In this document: positions 33,475 to 46,500 of the stretch, in pieces
How positions within the stretch are numbered: position 1 is the stretch's first letter
How the letters are laid out: each line of letters opens with the position of its first letter
Origin: Primula veris
Lineage: Eukaryota > Streptophyta > Magnoliopsida > Ericales > Primulaceae
NCBI GenBank assembly: GCA_963682055.1
Contig: OY821749.1
Location: 2,964,336 to 3,028,335 of the forward strand
Direction of reading: 5' to 3'
Length of the DNA stretch: 64,000 nt
Notes under the pieces: generated by a model
Told to the model about the DNA's origin: nothing
Seen by the model: the letters and a program-made list of their open reading frames with translations, nothing else
The model's database searches: none
Program-made: the position numbers and the translations under genes

Positions 33475-36400
33475 GTTGTAACTGTGGTTACAAATGTAGT
33501 TACAACTGAAAATCCGTAACTTCACTCGAAATTTCGGAAATAAGTTTTTTCAAAGTTGTACATGAATATTTTTTATTTTATTATAGTATGACATGTGTTG
33601 TCCCATCAAGAGACTACAATGATTATATAGTGATGGGAGAGATGACAAGTAAGCATGACCAGCAAACAGCTAGTGAACTTTATCATTTATTTGAGCATAA
33701 ATAACACCCCTGTCTAATTGGGCCTTACAAATTATTCCTAAATATCTACTTAATCGAGCCCGTTATCACTATAATAAGAAAACTATACTCGTTACATCTT
33801 TAAGCTAAAACGGATACAAATAAAACGTTTGATAAAAATAAAAGCGCATCAATAACGTCACGTGTCTTTGGATTGAAATATAAAACAATAAGTTACATAG
33901 GCATTATACTTAATATAGTGTTAATAAAAATATGTTGGATTCGAATTATTTTTAACGAGTATATCGATTATTTGGATTAGTTGCATTTGTATAAATGGCT
34001 CTTAGCCAACTTTTACCGAGTTTGACATCGTAAAAGTTAAAGATATCTTATTCAAACCGTCAACCTGCTACTTGCAAATCAATTACATTTGCTTTGACAC
34101 TTAACTTGTACGAGTAAACACAATACCGGTTACCGAGTAACGACTAATACATATAGATTTCTAAATAAATATAATGTTTGTCTCTATGGAATTTCACAAA
34201 CTTTCTAGTTTTCTCTTACGGATATTTGTATTTGCATGGAGTACAAAACTAATTCATTATCGAAAATGTCATATATTTTTCTCTTTAAAAACATAAGCAG
34301 TTTTATATGGCATAATTAGAGAAATATTGTTAGAGAATTATCAATTTGGATTGAGAAATTCATTACTTTAAAAATTGTTATTATACCAGTGTTGTCGTTC
34401 TTTAAGCATATGTGTGTCTCCGTTTATTTGACTAACGTGAGTGATAACGGTTTATGTATAGTTTATCTTCATATATATGCTTGTACTCCACACATATATT
34501 CACGGTCTTCTAGTGATTTATGGATATCTCTAGTTACCGAATCATTATAGAAACAAATTTACTAAATCATATTAAATGGTGGATGTTAAAAAATATATCT
34601 CTGGGAGTTATGAGTTGTTTCTATACGATTTATGCGAGTAACCTTCTTCGTATCATAAGTCGTTTTGGTGATAATTGTTGATAGTTCTAAAAAAGTTTTT
34701 CTGAAACTATTTAGTAGAATCAGGAGGCTGTGAATAAGTGTTTCGCTCGAATATGTACAATGTGATATCTGTTTGAAATATGATGTATCTAATTGGATCA
34801 CGATGGTAGACTCACAATAGCAATGCTATTAAAAGTAATAACTCAAAACCGATGAACACAATAGTTGATCGGAATAGTGACTTCAATCACAAAGTTGTTA
34901 TAAGGAGTAGTTTAAATTGATGACCGTAATAGTGAGTTCAATCAATTAGCCTTGTCAATGTACAACTTTCTTGGAGGTGATAACCACAATACGATACTCA
35001 CTTGCAAATAAAAGTCAAATTATCTAAAGAAGCTTAATGTACATTCGTCCGTTATTGACAATATCTAGGATTGTCTCAGGTGAATTTCTTCTACTACTAT
35101 ACCAAAAGAATGGTGGATTGTCTCGGTATACTTTCTTTTCAAAAAACATAAATAACACAACGTTTTGCTTGGCCAAATTGGTGGTCTTCTCAAACTGAAA
35201 ATCAGATATGAAGCCTTATTTTTTGGATCAAGTATCTATTGGGAAGTCCCTTAAAAAAAAATGGTGACTAAGTATGAGGGAAGTCGTAAGGTTAGAAACT
35301 GTGTTTGCAAATGGCATGTGAAGGATTAGCAGATTAACTGAGTGCACTATTGAGTTAGGAGATCAGAGTAACGAATCAATGTTAATGTTTTTTAATTTGA
35401 GTAATGGGAAATGACTGCCCCTCACGTGTTTCTTTCCACGAAGAAGGGCTTCGCAGGAGCACAACATGAGATGCAGTAAATAAACCGGAATATATAAGAT
35501 CGAATCCACGAACACGGCTAGTACGCTATAACGTATTTTTCAGTATTTTTTAGGCGTGTAGAATAAACTACTAGCACGAAAGCTAGCCGTACGTCATGTT
35601 GTCAATCCAACATATATACAAACGAGGTGATGCAAGTCTAAGTTTAACTACTAAGTCTAGCAATTAATTTCGCAGTAAACATGCATATAGTTTATGATTA
35701 CGTTGTTCTACTGGTTAACTTAATATCGTTCAAACAAACGTAAAAGAAAATACGATTTAACGTTAAAACTACTAATATAACGGATTCATTAGAGTAAACA
35801 CGCAGTAAAAAAAGATAAATAACACGTTGCATGCTAGAATTGACGTAAAAAAACATGTTGTTTTGTGCGTAAACAATGGATTTTCTCTCTCTCTAACTCT
35901 CAAAACATGAAAATCTATAAACGGATGTTTATGAATACTTTTACAATTGAAACCTCGGATATATATAATACAACTTCAAAACAAACTCTAGCTAATCTTA
36001 TTTTTAAAATTAAACTGTGTTTGACGGATCATACTGATCGGTCAAGCTAAACTGATCAGGTCCAACTTCAAGAACGTCTGCTTCGCGATTTTGGGTTTCA
36101 TGAGCTCTATTGGCTTCGTTTGACTCACTTTGACTTTTCCAATTTAGCTCGAGTTACGTTTTTCTACATTTCATCGTGAAATCTTTGCAAATAATATGAA
36201 AAAACACATAATTAACATAGAAACGCATAAATACGTCTTAATTTAGTGTAACACTCGTCTAATATATCGTTTCTAACCCAATTATTATACAATATCGTTG
36301 TCTAATCATATAACTTGTCATTGACTCACCAAATACTATACGTGTATCTATCAAATTTTCTAAAGTTGATAAAATGATAAAATATTGGCAAGTATTTTGA

Positions 36401-37313
36401 TTAAATTTGACATTATTGACCTCAATGAAAGAAAGATCACGTTATTTTTGTTTTTCCTAAATAAGTAACCCAACTTATATATAAGTGAGATGCGCCTTTT
36501 AAGTTTTATACTAAAATTGGTTTTCTAAAAGTATAATTGAAGTGCCTTGAGTGTTTTTTTTTTTTTTAAAGACAAAGTTCCTTGAGTGTTATCAGTTATG
36601 GGTAATAAAGACATGAAATTTCGTTTTTATGTTATTTCTCATTTGTAATAGTTTTCAAATAACCAAAATCATACTATTATTAATATAAGCAAACTAAAAA
36701 AAATATTAAGACTGTCAAATTTTGTCTAATTTTTCCAAAAATACATTCACTCTATTTTAATAATTACTAATCTAATTAATTAATAATTTGTTCTCACTAT
36801 ATTTTCCTAATTACGGATGTAGTCTAAATTAATTAACAATTCGTTTTAACCTGTATAACTAAATGATACCAAATCTAAATATTATGTTCAAAATATAATA
36901 TATTACGAGATTTATGTCATTACGCGTTTCACACACACAAGGGCGGCCCATGCCTAAGTCCAGTAAGTCTTGGGCCTGGGATAAAAAATAACTGGGCTGG
37001 GGCAAAAAAAAATGGTAATGGGCCTTGGGCAAAAAAATTAAAAATGAACTGTGTATTAGGCAACCAGTACTGTGGATAATTTTTACTAGTAAATTTATAA
37101 GACTTTGAATATTCTTTTCTTGTTGTATAAATTTTATGGCTGGACATTGAATAACTTGAAAGTAACGTATTAGCCACCCAACTTCGAGCTCTAGAGAAGA
37201 ATTAAACATGTTTTACTTCTCCAATGAGATAACCAAGATTCGTACGAATATAAACATAGATTTATGTGAATACGTTTATACATGGCCCAGTATAGTATGT
37301 TTCTACTGGTAAT
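33475..37313. other. Long AT-rich intergenic stretch
   Basis: No gene or intact element was recognised. The segment 35400-36360 differs in texture (more CG, motifs such as GATCGAATCCACGAACACGG and repeated CGCAGTAAA). It may be a decayed retroelement, but no domain or LTR pair supports that. Confidence 0.4.
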
Positions 37314-38007
37314 TATGGGTGCCTACAAATCCGGACCAAACCGTCCCAACCCGCGACGGGTTGTCTCGGGTTAATCTATTCAAAATTATGAACTCAAACC
37401 AAATCAAAACTGCAAATAATATAAGTGGGTTAGTTCGGGTTAATATTTTCAAACCGCAGGCCAACCCGTCAAAACGCAAAAAATATAAATTACTTAAATA
37501 TTTATATAAATTAGTTAAATGTACATATAAATAGTTAAATATACATAAAAATAGTTTATGATCGATCAAGCATATATGATTTAATTTGGTTTACACAACT
37601 TTAAATTGTTTGGATATTTTATGGTTTAATGTCGCGCGTTTAAATTTTTATTGCTCGTTTCTATCTTGTTAAAACGACATAATAGACATAAATAAAAATC
37701 GTATTTCAAACTATTAGTCACGTCCATGTAGTATGCAACTATAATTTGGTTTATGGATGTTTAATTTGAAAATTTTGACTTTTATTTTTTCAAGTTTCTT
37801 TTTTCAATATTTGTGGTTAAAATTGCATTTTTTTTATAAGTTTAAGTACTAAAATGAACAAACCGCGAAGATAAACCGAACTCAAACCTGCTCAAAATAG
37901 ATTGGGTTGGATTGAAATTTTGAAATTTCACCAACCCGCATCTAAGGAAACCGCTATATTGTTTGGTTTGGTTTCAAACCAAAACAAACCGAACTGTGTC
38001 ACCCCTC
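37314..38007. mobile_element. hAT-like non-autonomous element, 694 bp
   Basis: The ends TATGGGTGCCTAC and (complement) GAGGGGTGACACAG resemble hAT termini (YAGGGGTG). The flanks CTGGTAAT (37306-37313) and CTAGTAAT (38008-38015) match at 7 of 8 bases, the hAT duplication length. Just inside both ends are AACCCGC and CCAAACCG-type motifs in inverted orientation. There is no transposase. Confidence 0.6.
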
Positions 38008-38015
38008 CTAGTAAT

Positions 38016-39465
38016 CATTTTCTTAAGGGGCATAGCCGCATAGCTCTGAAACCAAAAGTAGATTACTAAAATTTGCTATACGCAAACATTTGCCTGGATA
38101 TAATTTATCACAATTTTGCAAATATAGTTTGAAATTTGAATAGTAACATTATTAAAACGTTTGATGACAATTAGCTATGTACCATAAGTAATAGTTGGAA
38201 CTTGAAACTAACTGTTGTAATTAGCAACATCGACGCGCGACTTTCCCAGCCCCGGTTGCCGTAAAATGATTCAAAAGTCTGCTGCACAATTTTATATTGT
38301 TTTTATTTTTCATATACTATATCGAGAATATTTTCTTAGAGAACTAACATCAAGTGAGATAATTAGATTTCGTAATTCTCATTTGTCAAAACTAAAACGT
38401 TATTTCCCATCTAGTGGGTGCTATGAAAACTTTACGTATTGGTGTTTCATTTACAACATTTTAAAAAACATTTATATTCAAGGCATGTTATTCGTTGTAA
38501 ATAATTCAATTTAATCATTCTTGGATATTATGTAATATTTTGGTATATTTACATAATGCAACTTGTATTCATATAAAATATAAATTAAATTGGATTTGCA
38601 ATAGCGTTAATATCATTGTCTTAATCCACCTATTCAAAATACATTAGTTACAAGTTCCAATTCCATAGTCAGAGCCAAAATTGGTCTACAGGGGTGTCAA
38701 AATTTACTTGGACTTCTAAATTAAGTGCAATGGAAAAATGTGAGATGTTAAATCATCATTTTTAACGTATTTTATTGAAAATAATTGATAAAAAATTAAA
38801 AAAATATATAATTTTCGAAATAATAAGGGATAAGGTTTACACTTTACTTTCCTAGGATACTTTTACATTCCAAAAACATTCATGAAAACTAGAAACAGGA
38901 GTATTTATTTTATTTTATTTTTAGATTGGAAAATTTCTAATTTGGTACAACCAAGATGCCTTGACGACTTGGCGTACACGGAATTGCTCATCCTGTGACG
39001 AGAATCTCTTACTATTTTAGTATTTTATTTTATGTGGTTTAGTTTTATATGCCAATGCCCCCATTGTTTTGACCATATTTTTGTTTGATACTAACTTTAT
39101 TAAAATGGTGGAATTGGTCTTCACATATTAAGAAATTGGATAAAGTTGGATAAAGTTACAATTTCTCCATTTCTTGACAAAATTGATTCTACCTTAAAAA
39201 AAAATACTTATACACTCCCTCTGTCCCAAAATTATTGTTACATATGACTACCTAGTACAATATCGATTTAAAAAGTTATCTTATTTAATTTCGAAAATAA
39301 GAGAATCAAAATTCAGTCATGTAGTTATATGAGTATATATAAGTAATTAGCATTGTGATTATGAAACTTTCTTGTTGGGCAATTTAGAAAATACTATTTT
39401 TGGTGCTAATATTGCATGCAGTTTGGTAGGCGGCAATTGATTTAGATGTAAGGAAATCTATCATA
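38016..39465. other. AT-rich intergenic stretch
   Basis: No gene. A CTCCCTCTGTCCCAAAATTA string near 39216 looks like one end of a Stowaway-type MITE; no partner end was found. Confidence 0.35.
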
Positions 39466-39935
39466 AGAAAAATATATGATAGACATATTTTGAAATACCA
39501 CATGAATCAAATGATAAGATTGTCATAATGTCATTTGTCAAAAATAAATCAAAACTGTTAATATTGCAGATTCCTAAATTAAATAGTTGATATCAAATCT
39601 GTTTTTTTTTAATCCAAACCAAGAAATCGCTCTGGGTTTCTAAGATTCACTTCTTGTTTTAACTTACAAATTCACAAACTGAATATTAAGGACATAAAAA
39701 GAATATGCGTGCTTTTCCCATTGTTTATTTCATTCTTAAATTTTAGATCATCAATGTTATGCATGTGAAGACTAATGTAACTTCTTTTTATAAAATATGG
39801 ATATGTTGGATGTCAGCTTCAAACCACAGGAACCCTAATTTGAAACAACTATAGAGTTGTTTTCAAAGGTGTGGGGATCATGAATACTATAATTGAAATT
39901 ATTAGGACTAAAACAGAAAGTCATATCACGTGAAT
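39466..39935 (+). repeat. Dispersed repeat, copy B
   Basis: Second copy of 29847-30343, same orientation, 9.1 kb downstream of the first. It has several small deletions relative to copy A. Confidence 0.7.
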
Positions 39936-41228
39936 ATGTTAAAAAGTCCACCAAATATTTCAGCTCCCTAGGCTTAAATTAATTGAAATACAGGTCTTCA
40001 AAATGATCATCTCTCTTTACTTGGATATGCTTTGCATTTGTAGGTTTGATATATAGTGTTTATTTTATAATGTTGTATCCACAAGTGCCCTCATTAATTG
40101 TCCTCGATCAATTGTCACGACTTTACTTTAACTAGCAAAGAAAAAACACAGAGGTGATAATGGTGTATAACTCGAGTCTAATTATGCAAACAATAATTAT
40201 ATCATATCACAGGAAATATGAATATATATATATATGGAAAATGTTATATGAGCATCAACTTAGACATCAACTTGTATATTTTTTCGTAAATACGCTTATG
40301 TCAAAACGCTTTTTAACATATATATATATACCATGCCTCCCATATGTGAAGTTTAAACTAACCTTATAAAGTATTCTTCAACATGAAAATGTGACTATTT
40401 GTCACAATATGTAGCCTTGCGTAACAATATGATGATTTCATATATAATTAAGTTAAATTTCTTATTATAGGAACTTAGGACTTATGAGAACGGTCAACAC
40501 GCTGAAAGTATTAATTATAAATATTGTTTGCGTCTAACATGATTCACTTGAACATGTAATTACGTTACTTCTTTATACCTCTTATATTTATATATATAAT
40601 TATATTTGAGGATAACTCTATTTATAACTAATGAGCAGATTTTACTGAAACTATTTATACTTACAATTTGCCAGTTTCATGTATTAATTAAAAGATCTCA
40701 AATTCAATATAGGTACTTGGTGTTACTTGGTGCAATAAACAGCAAAATATATAATAATTAAAGCAGTTAAAAAAAATAAAAAAATTAGAAGCTTTTTAAA
40801 GTTTTACTTGCATTTAATTTTGGAATGACAAGTTTTGGTGTTGTGTATATTACATTAATGGGTTTTTGTGTTTTTAAGTAATCTTATTTTTGAATTTACT
40901 AAAATAATCCCTTTACGTTTCCTCTATTTGGTAAATGTGCAAACCAATTAACTTTTGTTGGTGATTTGCAAATTGTCTGAAGACACCTCTGCTTTAACAA
41001 GTTTAAAATCTTGAGAATTTTGCTTATCTGCACTCGATTTGTTTACTGAATATGATAAGAGGTGAGAGTTGCATTATAAAGGTCTTTCAAAATAAAGTTT
41101 CAGTTAAAATCATTTTTCTCATCTTTGTCTTTGATCGTGTCCGGTTAGAAGGTTGTAATTTTTGTTGTATTGTCGTTTGTAAGACATTTCGAATTATTAA
41201 TAAAAGTTGGGCCGTGATTATTAAAAAA

Positions 41229-41280
<52 letters not shown>

Positions 41281-41474
41281 TTTGCGGTAATTTGGTAAAT
41301 TTTAAAAGCCATGCAGAGGTTTGTTGGTCGTGATTCAAAAATAATTAGATAGGCTGGCCCCGATAAAAAGCTATTGCAGAACTCAAACGCAATAGTAAAA
41401 TTGTTTTCAAGTATTATACATTTATACTAATTAATAGATTGACACCACCTCAGCACTACGAATAAAGTAAAAAG
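39936..41474. other. AT-rich intergenic stretch with TA microsatellite
   Basis: No gene. A TA run is at 41237-41271. The last five bases (AAAAG, 41470-41474) are the left target duplication of the copia block. Confidence 0.45.
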
Positions 41475-41611
41475 TGTTGGTTTTGGTACTAGTTCGAATG
41501 CAATAATTGAAAGGACAATAAATAAAAGAGACAGTAACGCAAAGGAAATAAACAATTTTATTTCTCACAATTGGAATATGAATTACAATTCCTGACTCGT
41601 ACAGAATTAAA

Positions 41612-41902
41612 TTAAACTGCTGGACTGGTTTCAACAAATAAAAAACTGCCGGACTGTTTTGTAAATAAAACAAACTGCCGGACTGTTTTAACAAGAAAAA
41701 GAAACTGCCGGACTGTTTTAAACAAACTGCCGGACTGTTTTAACAAATAAAAAACTGCCGGACTGGTTTTAAACAAACTGCCGGACTGGTTTTAACAAAC
41801 TGCCGGACTGGTTTTGTAAATAAAACAAACTGGACTGGTTTTAACGAATAAAAAACTGCCCGGACTGTTATTAAATAAACTGCCCGGACTGTTATGTAAA
41901 TA
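41612..41902 (-). repeat. CTGCCGGACTG tandem repeats in Copia-2 LTR
   Basis: About eleven imperfect copies of an ACTGCCGGACTG core separated by TTTTAAACAA-type linkers, with the same arrays at about 48455-48745 and 55292-55582. Copia-1 LTRs hold only two or three copies. The array lies downstream of the LTR TATA box on the minus strand, so it would be in the transcribed leader. Confidence 0.75.
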
Positions 41903-42488
41903 CTGGAAATTAAATTACAGGAAAGTAAATTACAGAATAGGAAAGACTGGAATGTAAATTACAGAAACTAAAGGTACTGGAAAGAAAAATACAAAAGGGA
42001 AACAGTACTGAAATTAAATGGACAGAATAATAAAGGACTGAAAAGTAAATAACAGAAATTAAAAGAAGAGGCAACTGCTGAGCAGTTTCCCTTAAACAAT
42101 ATTTCCCGAACCACCTTTAAAGGTTTCTGGTTTCGGGACTTTGTTCCCAAGGTACAACTTCTATCTCAGAGTGGCTCGTATGGAAACCGGCACCGAACCA
42201 CAGGTCGAGCTGTTGGTGGTGCGGTTCTCTCTCACTAAGTGTATGCTTATGCTGTGAGTTGTGTGTATGATGGTGTACTGAAATGAGAGGGGGATGGCTT
42301 CCTTTTATAGGCTCTACTGAAACCGCAACCATAAATGTTGGTCTTTAATTCTGGGAGTTACACCCCCAGAATCCGCTCAATCAATTCTGAAACCGCAGCA
42401 TTTACTCTCATTCATTGCTGACGTTTCTCTTGCTGGAAACTCTAGGGACTCCTTTTGTATTTTATACAAAACTACCTATTCGGGTTTG

Positions 42489-42725
42489 GACCCAAGACCC
42501 AAGACCCAAGACCCAAGACCCAAGACCCAAGACCCAAGACCCGAGACCCGAGACATTCCCCAAATCCCAAATCCCAAATCCCAAATCCCAAATCCCAAAT
42601 CCCAAGCCCAAGCCCAAGCCCAAGCCCAAGCCCAAGCCCATGCCCACGCCCACGCCCATGCCCACGCCCGTGCCCGTGCCCGTGCCCGAGCCCGAGACCC
42701 GAGACCCGAGACCCGAGACACGAGA
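42489..42725 (-). repeat. GGG-minisatellite in Copia-2 left LTR (G-quadruplex potential)
   Basis: Plus strand is a run of CCCAAGA, CCCAAAT, CCCAAG, CCCACG, CCCGTG and CCCGAGA units. The minus strand therefore has more than 30 GGG tracts spaced by 3-4 bases. Equivalent arrays at about 49332-49562 and 56169-56358 differ in length and unit mix. Confidence 0.8.
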
Positions 42726-43566
42726 CACGAGCGAGCGCGCGTGTGTGGTACACACTAATACTCTTAGGTGTATGTGGACATGTTAGTTTAATAACTACAT
42801 GGGTTGGTATGGTATATATATTGTAAGATTAACTCTTAATCTTCCAATATGGGATTATACTAAATGGTTTTTCTCATTAACCATTTCGTTTTTCCAGATT
42901 TGAGCTTCCGAGGTACCAACTTTGAAGCCACTTTGTATTCACACCCATTCTCCGAATAGGTCATGTGATATACCGTTACGAAGCTCGTCACACGGGCTAC
43001 TCAACCACGTTGATTACGGTATAAACAACTCAGCGCTGTTACACGAAATAATGACTCGAAGTTGGTCCAGTGACCATTCGGAAACACCCATGTTTTCACA
43101 TGTTTTTCCAACAATCCCCCACATGAATGCAATTGGCTGAAAATAAAATGCTCCTAAATGCATACGAGAGAAAACCGCAAGAGTTCACTGCATAAGGACA
43201 GGTAGCGCGCGCCTTGAACCTGCCGTAGTGACGTAAAATCTGATATGCTACTATTGGGTAGCCTTTAAGCCTTGAACCCTTTAGCGTTTGTGCATACCAG
43301 GGTAATGCGCACACAGTGTCCCCTCTACACCACTTACTAAGCCCTTTGGTTGTTGTCCATATTTGGCCGTGGACTGCCTTGGCAAAGTTCAACCGAGTGC
43401 TCTAGTGATTTAGCCCATGGCTCATCACATAGTATCGGCCATACACACTCGTCATAGGTGATTTCAAGTCAAGGGTGTCCTGACTCACCCCTCTCGATCT
43501 TCGAGATTCTTGTTTTCATTAAGAGCCTCATGCTCACCCTTAAGATGGTCTAGGTCTATCACTCTT

Positions 43567-46500
43567 TCATCCTAGAAATGGGCTGGGAACTTTAGTTCCC
43601 GAGTGCTTTGTTCGGTCACCCCCACAGTTCGGTTTTCCCGTTGAACCCGACGCTGGAGAATCCAGTTCGGGTTGGGTTGCCTCTGAGGAGGTTTCCAGTT
43701 TAATGGGCTTCAACCCCATTCCCCTCGATGAAACTTCAACTCCTACCTGAGTCAAGCCTTTTGTAAATGGATCCGCTATATTGTCTTTAGATCTCACAAA
43801 ATCTAAGGACACCACACCGTTAGCTAACAATTCTCTTACGGATTTATGTCTCCGACGAATATGTCGGGACTTTCCATTATACATATGATCCTGCGCCCGT
43901 CCAATAGCCGACTGACTATCGCAGTGCATGCTTATTGCTGGGACAGGTTTCGGCCACATTGGAATTCCTTCCAGAAAGCTTCTCAGCCAATCAGCCTCTT
44001 CTGTTGCTAGATCCAACGCTATGAACTCAGATTCCATAGTTGATCTAGCTATGCACGTCTGCTTGGATGATCTCCATGAGACAGCTGCTCCTCCCATCAC
44101 GAACACATATCCGCTAGTGGATCGTGTACTGTTGGAATCCGAGATCCAGTTTGCATCAGAATACCCTTCCAGTACAGCTGGATACCTGGTATAATGCAAC
44201 CCTCGGTCTGCTGTGTATCTCATGTATCTGAGAAGTCTCATGATGGCCTTCCAGTGTTCCTCATTGGGATTACTGGTGTACCTACTCAGTCTACTCACTA
44301 AGTTGGCTATGTCTGGTCTAGTACAGTTCATGACGTACATCAGACTGCCTATTATTCGAGAATATTCCAATTGTCTCACACTCTCCCCAAAGTTCTTTTT
44401 CAGGGTGGTTGAGATCTCTATCGGAGTTCTGGATGTAGCTCTACTATCTTTATCAAATTTGTCAAGCATCTGTCTGACATAGTGAGTTTGAGATAGCGCA
44501 TATCCGTCTGATGTCTTGGTAATTTTCATACCAAGTATAACATCAGCGACACCCAAGTCTTTCATCTCGAATTTTTGTGACAACATTTTCTTAGTGGAGT
44601 TGATGTTATCAATACTCCCTATTATAATCATGTCATCTACGTAGAGGCAGACTACCACGTAGTCCTTTTCATTTCCTTTTACGTAGACGCATTTGTCACA
44701 TTCGTTTATCCGAAAACCGTTTGATAGCATCACTCTATCAAATTTTTCGTGCCATTGTTTAGGTGCTTGTTTAAGTCCATACAAGGACTTCACAAGTTTA
44801 CACACCTTGTGAGCTTTACCTGGAACCACAAACCCTTCCGGTTGTTCCATGTAAATTTCCTCTTCCAACTCACCATTCAAGAACGCCGTTTTAACATCCA
44901 TTTGATGTATTTCCAGATCGAACAGTGCTGCGAGAGCAATGACTATCCGGATTGACGTCTTCCTGGAGACAGGAGCATAGGTGTCGAAATAGTCGACACC
45001 TTCGGTTTGTCTAAAACCTTTCACTACAAGCCTAGCCTTGTATTTCTCGATTGTTCCATCGAGCTTTCTCTTCCTCTTGAAGATCCACTTGTGTCCTAGT
45101 GGCTTACACCCGGGTGGTAGATCCACTAGTTCCCAAGTGTGATTTTGTAATATCGATTCAACCTCATTGTTGATCGCTTCCTCCCAATATTGGGCTTCCG
45201 GGGATGACATTGCTTGTTTGAATGTCGCCGGTTCGCCTTCTATCATGAAGGTTACAAAATCTGGACCGAAAGTCGTTTCCTTTCTAGCCCTTTTACTACG
45301 TCGAGGCTCTTCTTCTTCTTCCTCCAACGGTTCACTTGCCCCCACATTTTCCTCACTGTTTGACTCCTCAGTCTCTACAGTTACGGAAGACTTGCGGGGA
45401 AAGATCTCCTCGAAGAAAGAAGCTTCTCAAGCTTCGATGATAGTATCTGCATGCACATCGGGATTATCCGACTTGTGCACGAGAAAACGATAAGCACTAC
45501 TGTTTTGTGCATATCCTATGAACACACAGTCTACCGTCTTTGGCCCTATTCTCGTTCTTTTAGGAAGCGAGACAAGGACCTTCGCGAGACAACCCCAAAC
45601 CCTTAAGAATTTATAGCTCGGCCTATGGCCTTTCCATAGTTCATAAGGTGGTTTATCACGTTTCTTATGTGGTAGCTTGTTCAATACATAGTTGGCGGAA
45701 AGCAGCGCTTCCCCCCACATGTTCTGGGGTAACCCAGAACTTATTAACATAGCATTCATCATTTCCTTGAGCGTCCTATTCTTACGCTCGGCAACCCCAT
45801 TCTGCTCCGGAGAGTATGGGGCTGTCGTTTGATGTATAATGCCATTTTCTGCGCATATCTGCGCAAACGGTGCTTCGTATTCACCGCCTCTATCACTCCT
45901 CAATATTTTAATCTTTTTATTGAGTTGATTCTCTACTTCGGTCTTATAAAGAGCGAATTTCTCTACCGCTTCGTCTTTACTTCTCATTAAGTAGACATAG
46001 CAGTATCTAGTACAATCATCTATAAACGTGATGAAATACTTTTTCCCTCCTCGCGTTTGTATAAACTTTAAGTCGCATACATCCGTGTGTATTAGACCGA
46101 GAGGTTCAGTACTTCGTTCAATATGTTGATACGAAGACTTGGTTAATTTTGCTTCAACACAAACCTCACATTTATGTTGTTTATCAAATACAAAATTAGG
46201 TAGTAGATTCAGTGATATTAATTTCTTCATAGAATTAGCATTCACATGACCTAATCTACCATGCCATAAATTAAATGAATCGCAAGAATAAGCAAACGAA
46301 GTTTTATTGGCCACTTGGGCAACATTCACGATTACATTATTCTTGGTACTGGCCTCAGCCTTAGTACCCTCAATAGCTAACTCGGCTTTAGGAGCCGGAG
46401 TACCAACATTTAATTTAAACATGCCGTTGGTCATATAGCCACGGCCTACATACATTCCGTTTAAAGTGATTACAATTTTTGCAGATTCAAATACAAGTTT

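Larger units (their letters stand above)
41475..43113 (-). repeat. Copia-2 left LTR
   Basis: 1639 bp, TGTTGG...CCAACA. It is the 3' LTR of unit 1 and has the longest GGG-array of the three (about 42489-42725). Confidence 0.93.

Noticed and set aside
35400..36360. Possible decayed gypsy-type retroelement
   Set aside because: Only base texture suggests it; there is no LTR pair, primer site or protein domain.
41612..41902. Regularly spaced repeats resembling a CRISPR array
   Set aside because: Spacers are near-identical AT linkers, units are irregular, and the host is a plant.
42415..42826. Several overlapping open frames with PRPKTQD-, KPKPKP- or GLGLGL-type repeats in the LTRs
   Set aside because: They are translations of the CCC-rich minisatellite in every frame and strand, and they recur in all three LTRs with different lengths.
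43096..43392. 98-residue minus-strand frame after pol in both Copia-2 units
   Set aside because: The equivalent Copia-1 segment has many indels that break the frame. It is the 3' non-coding region next to the polypurine tract and overlaps the LTR.
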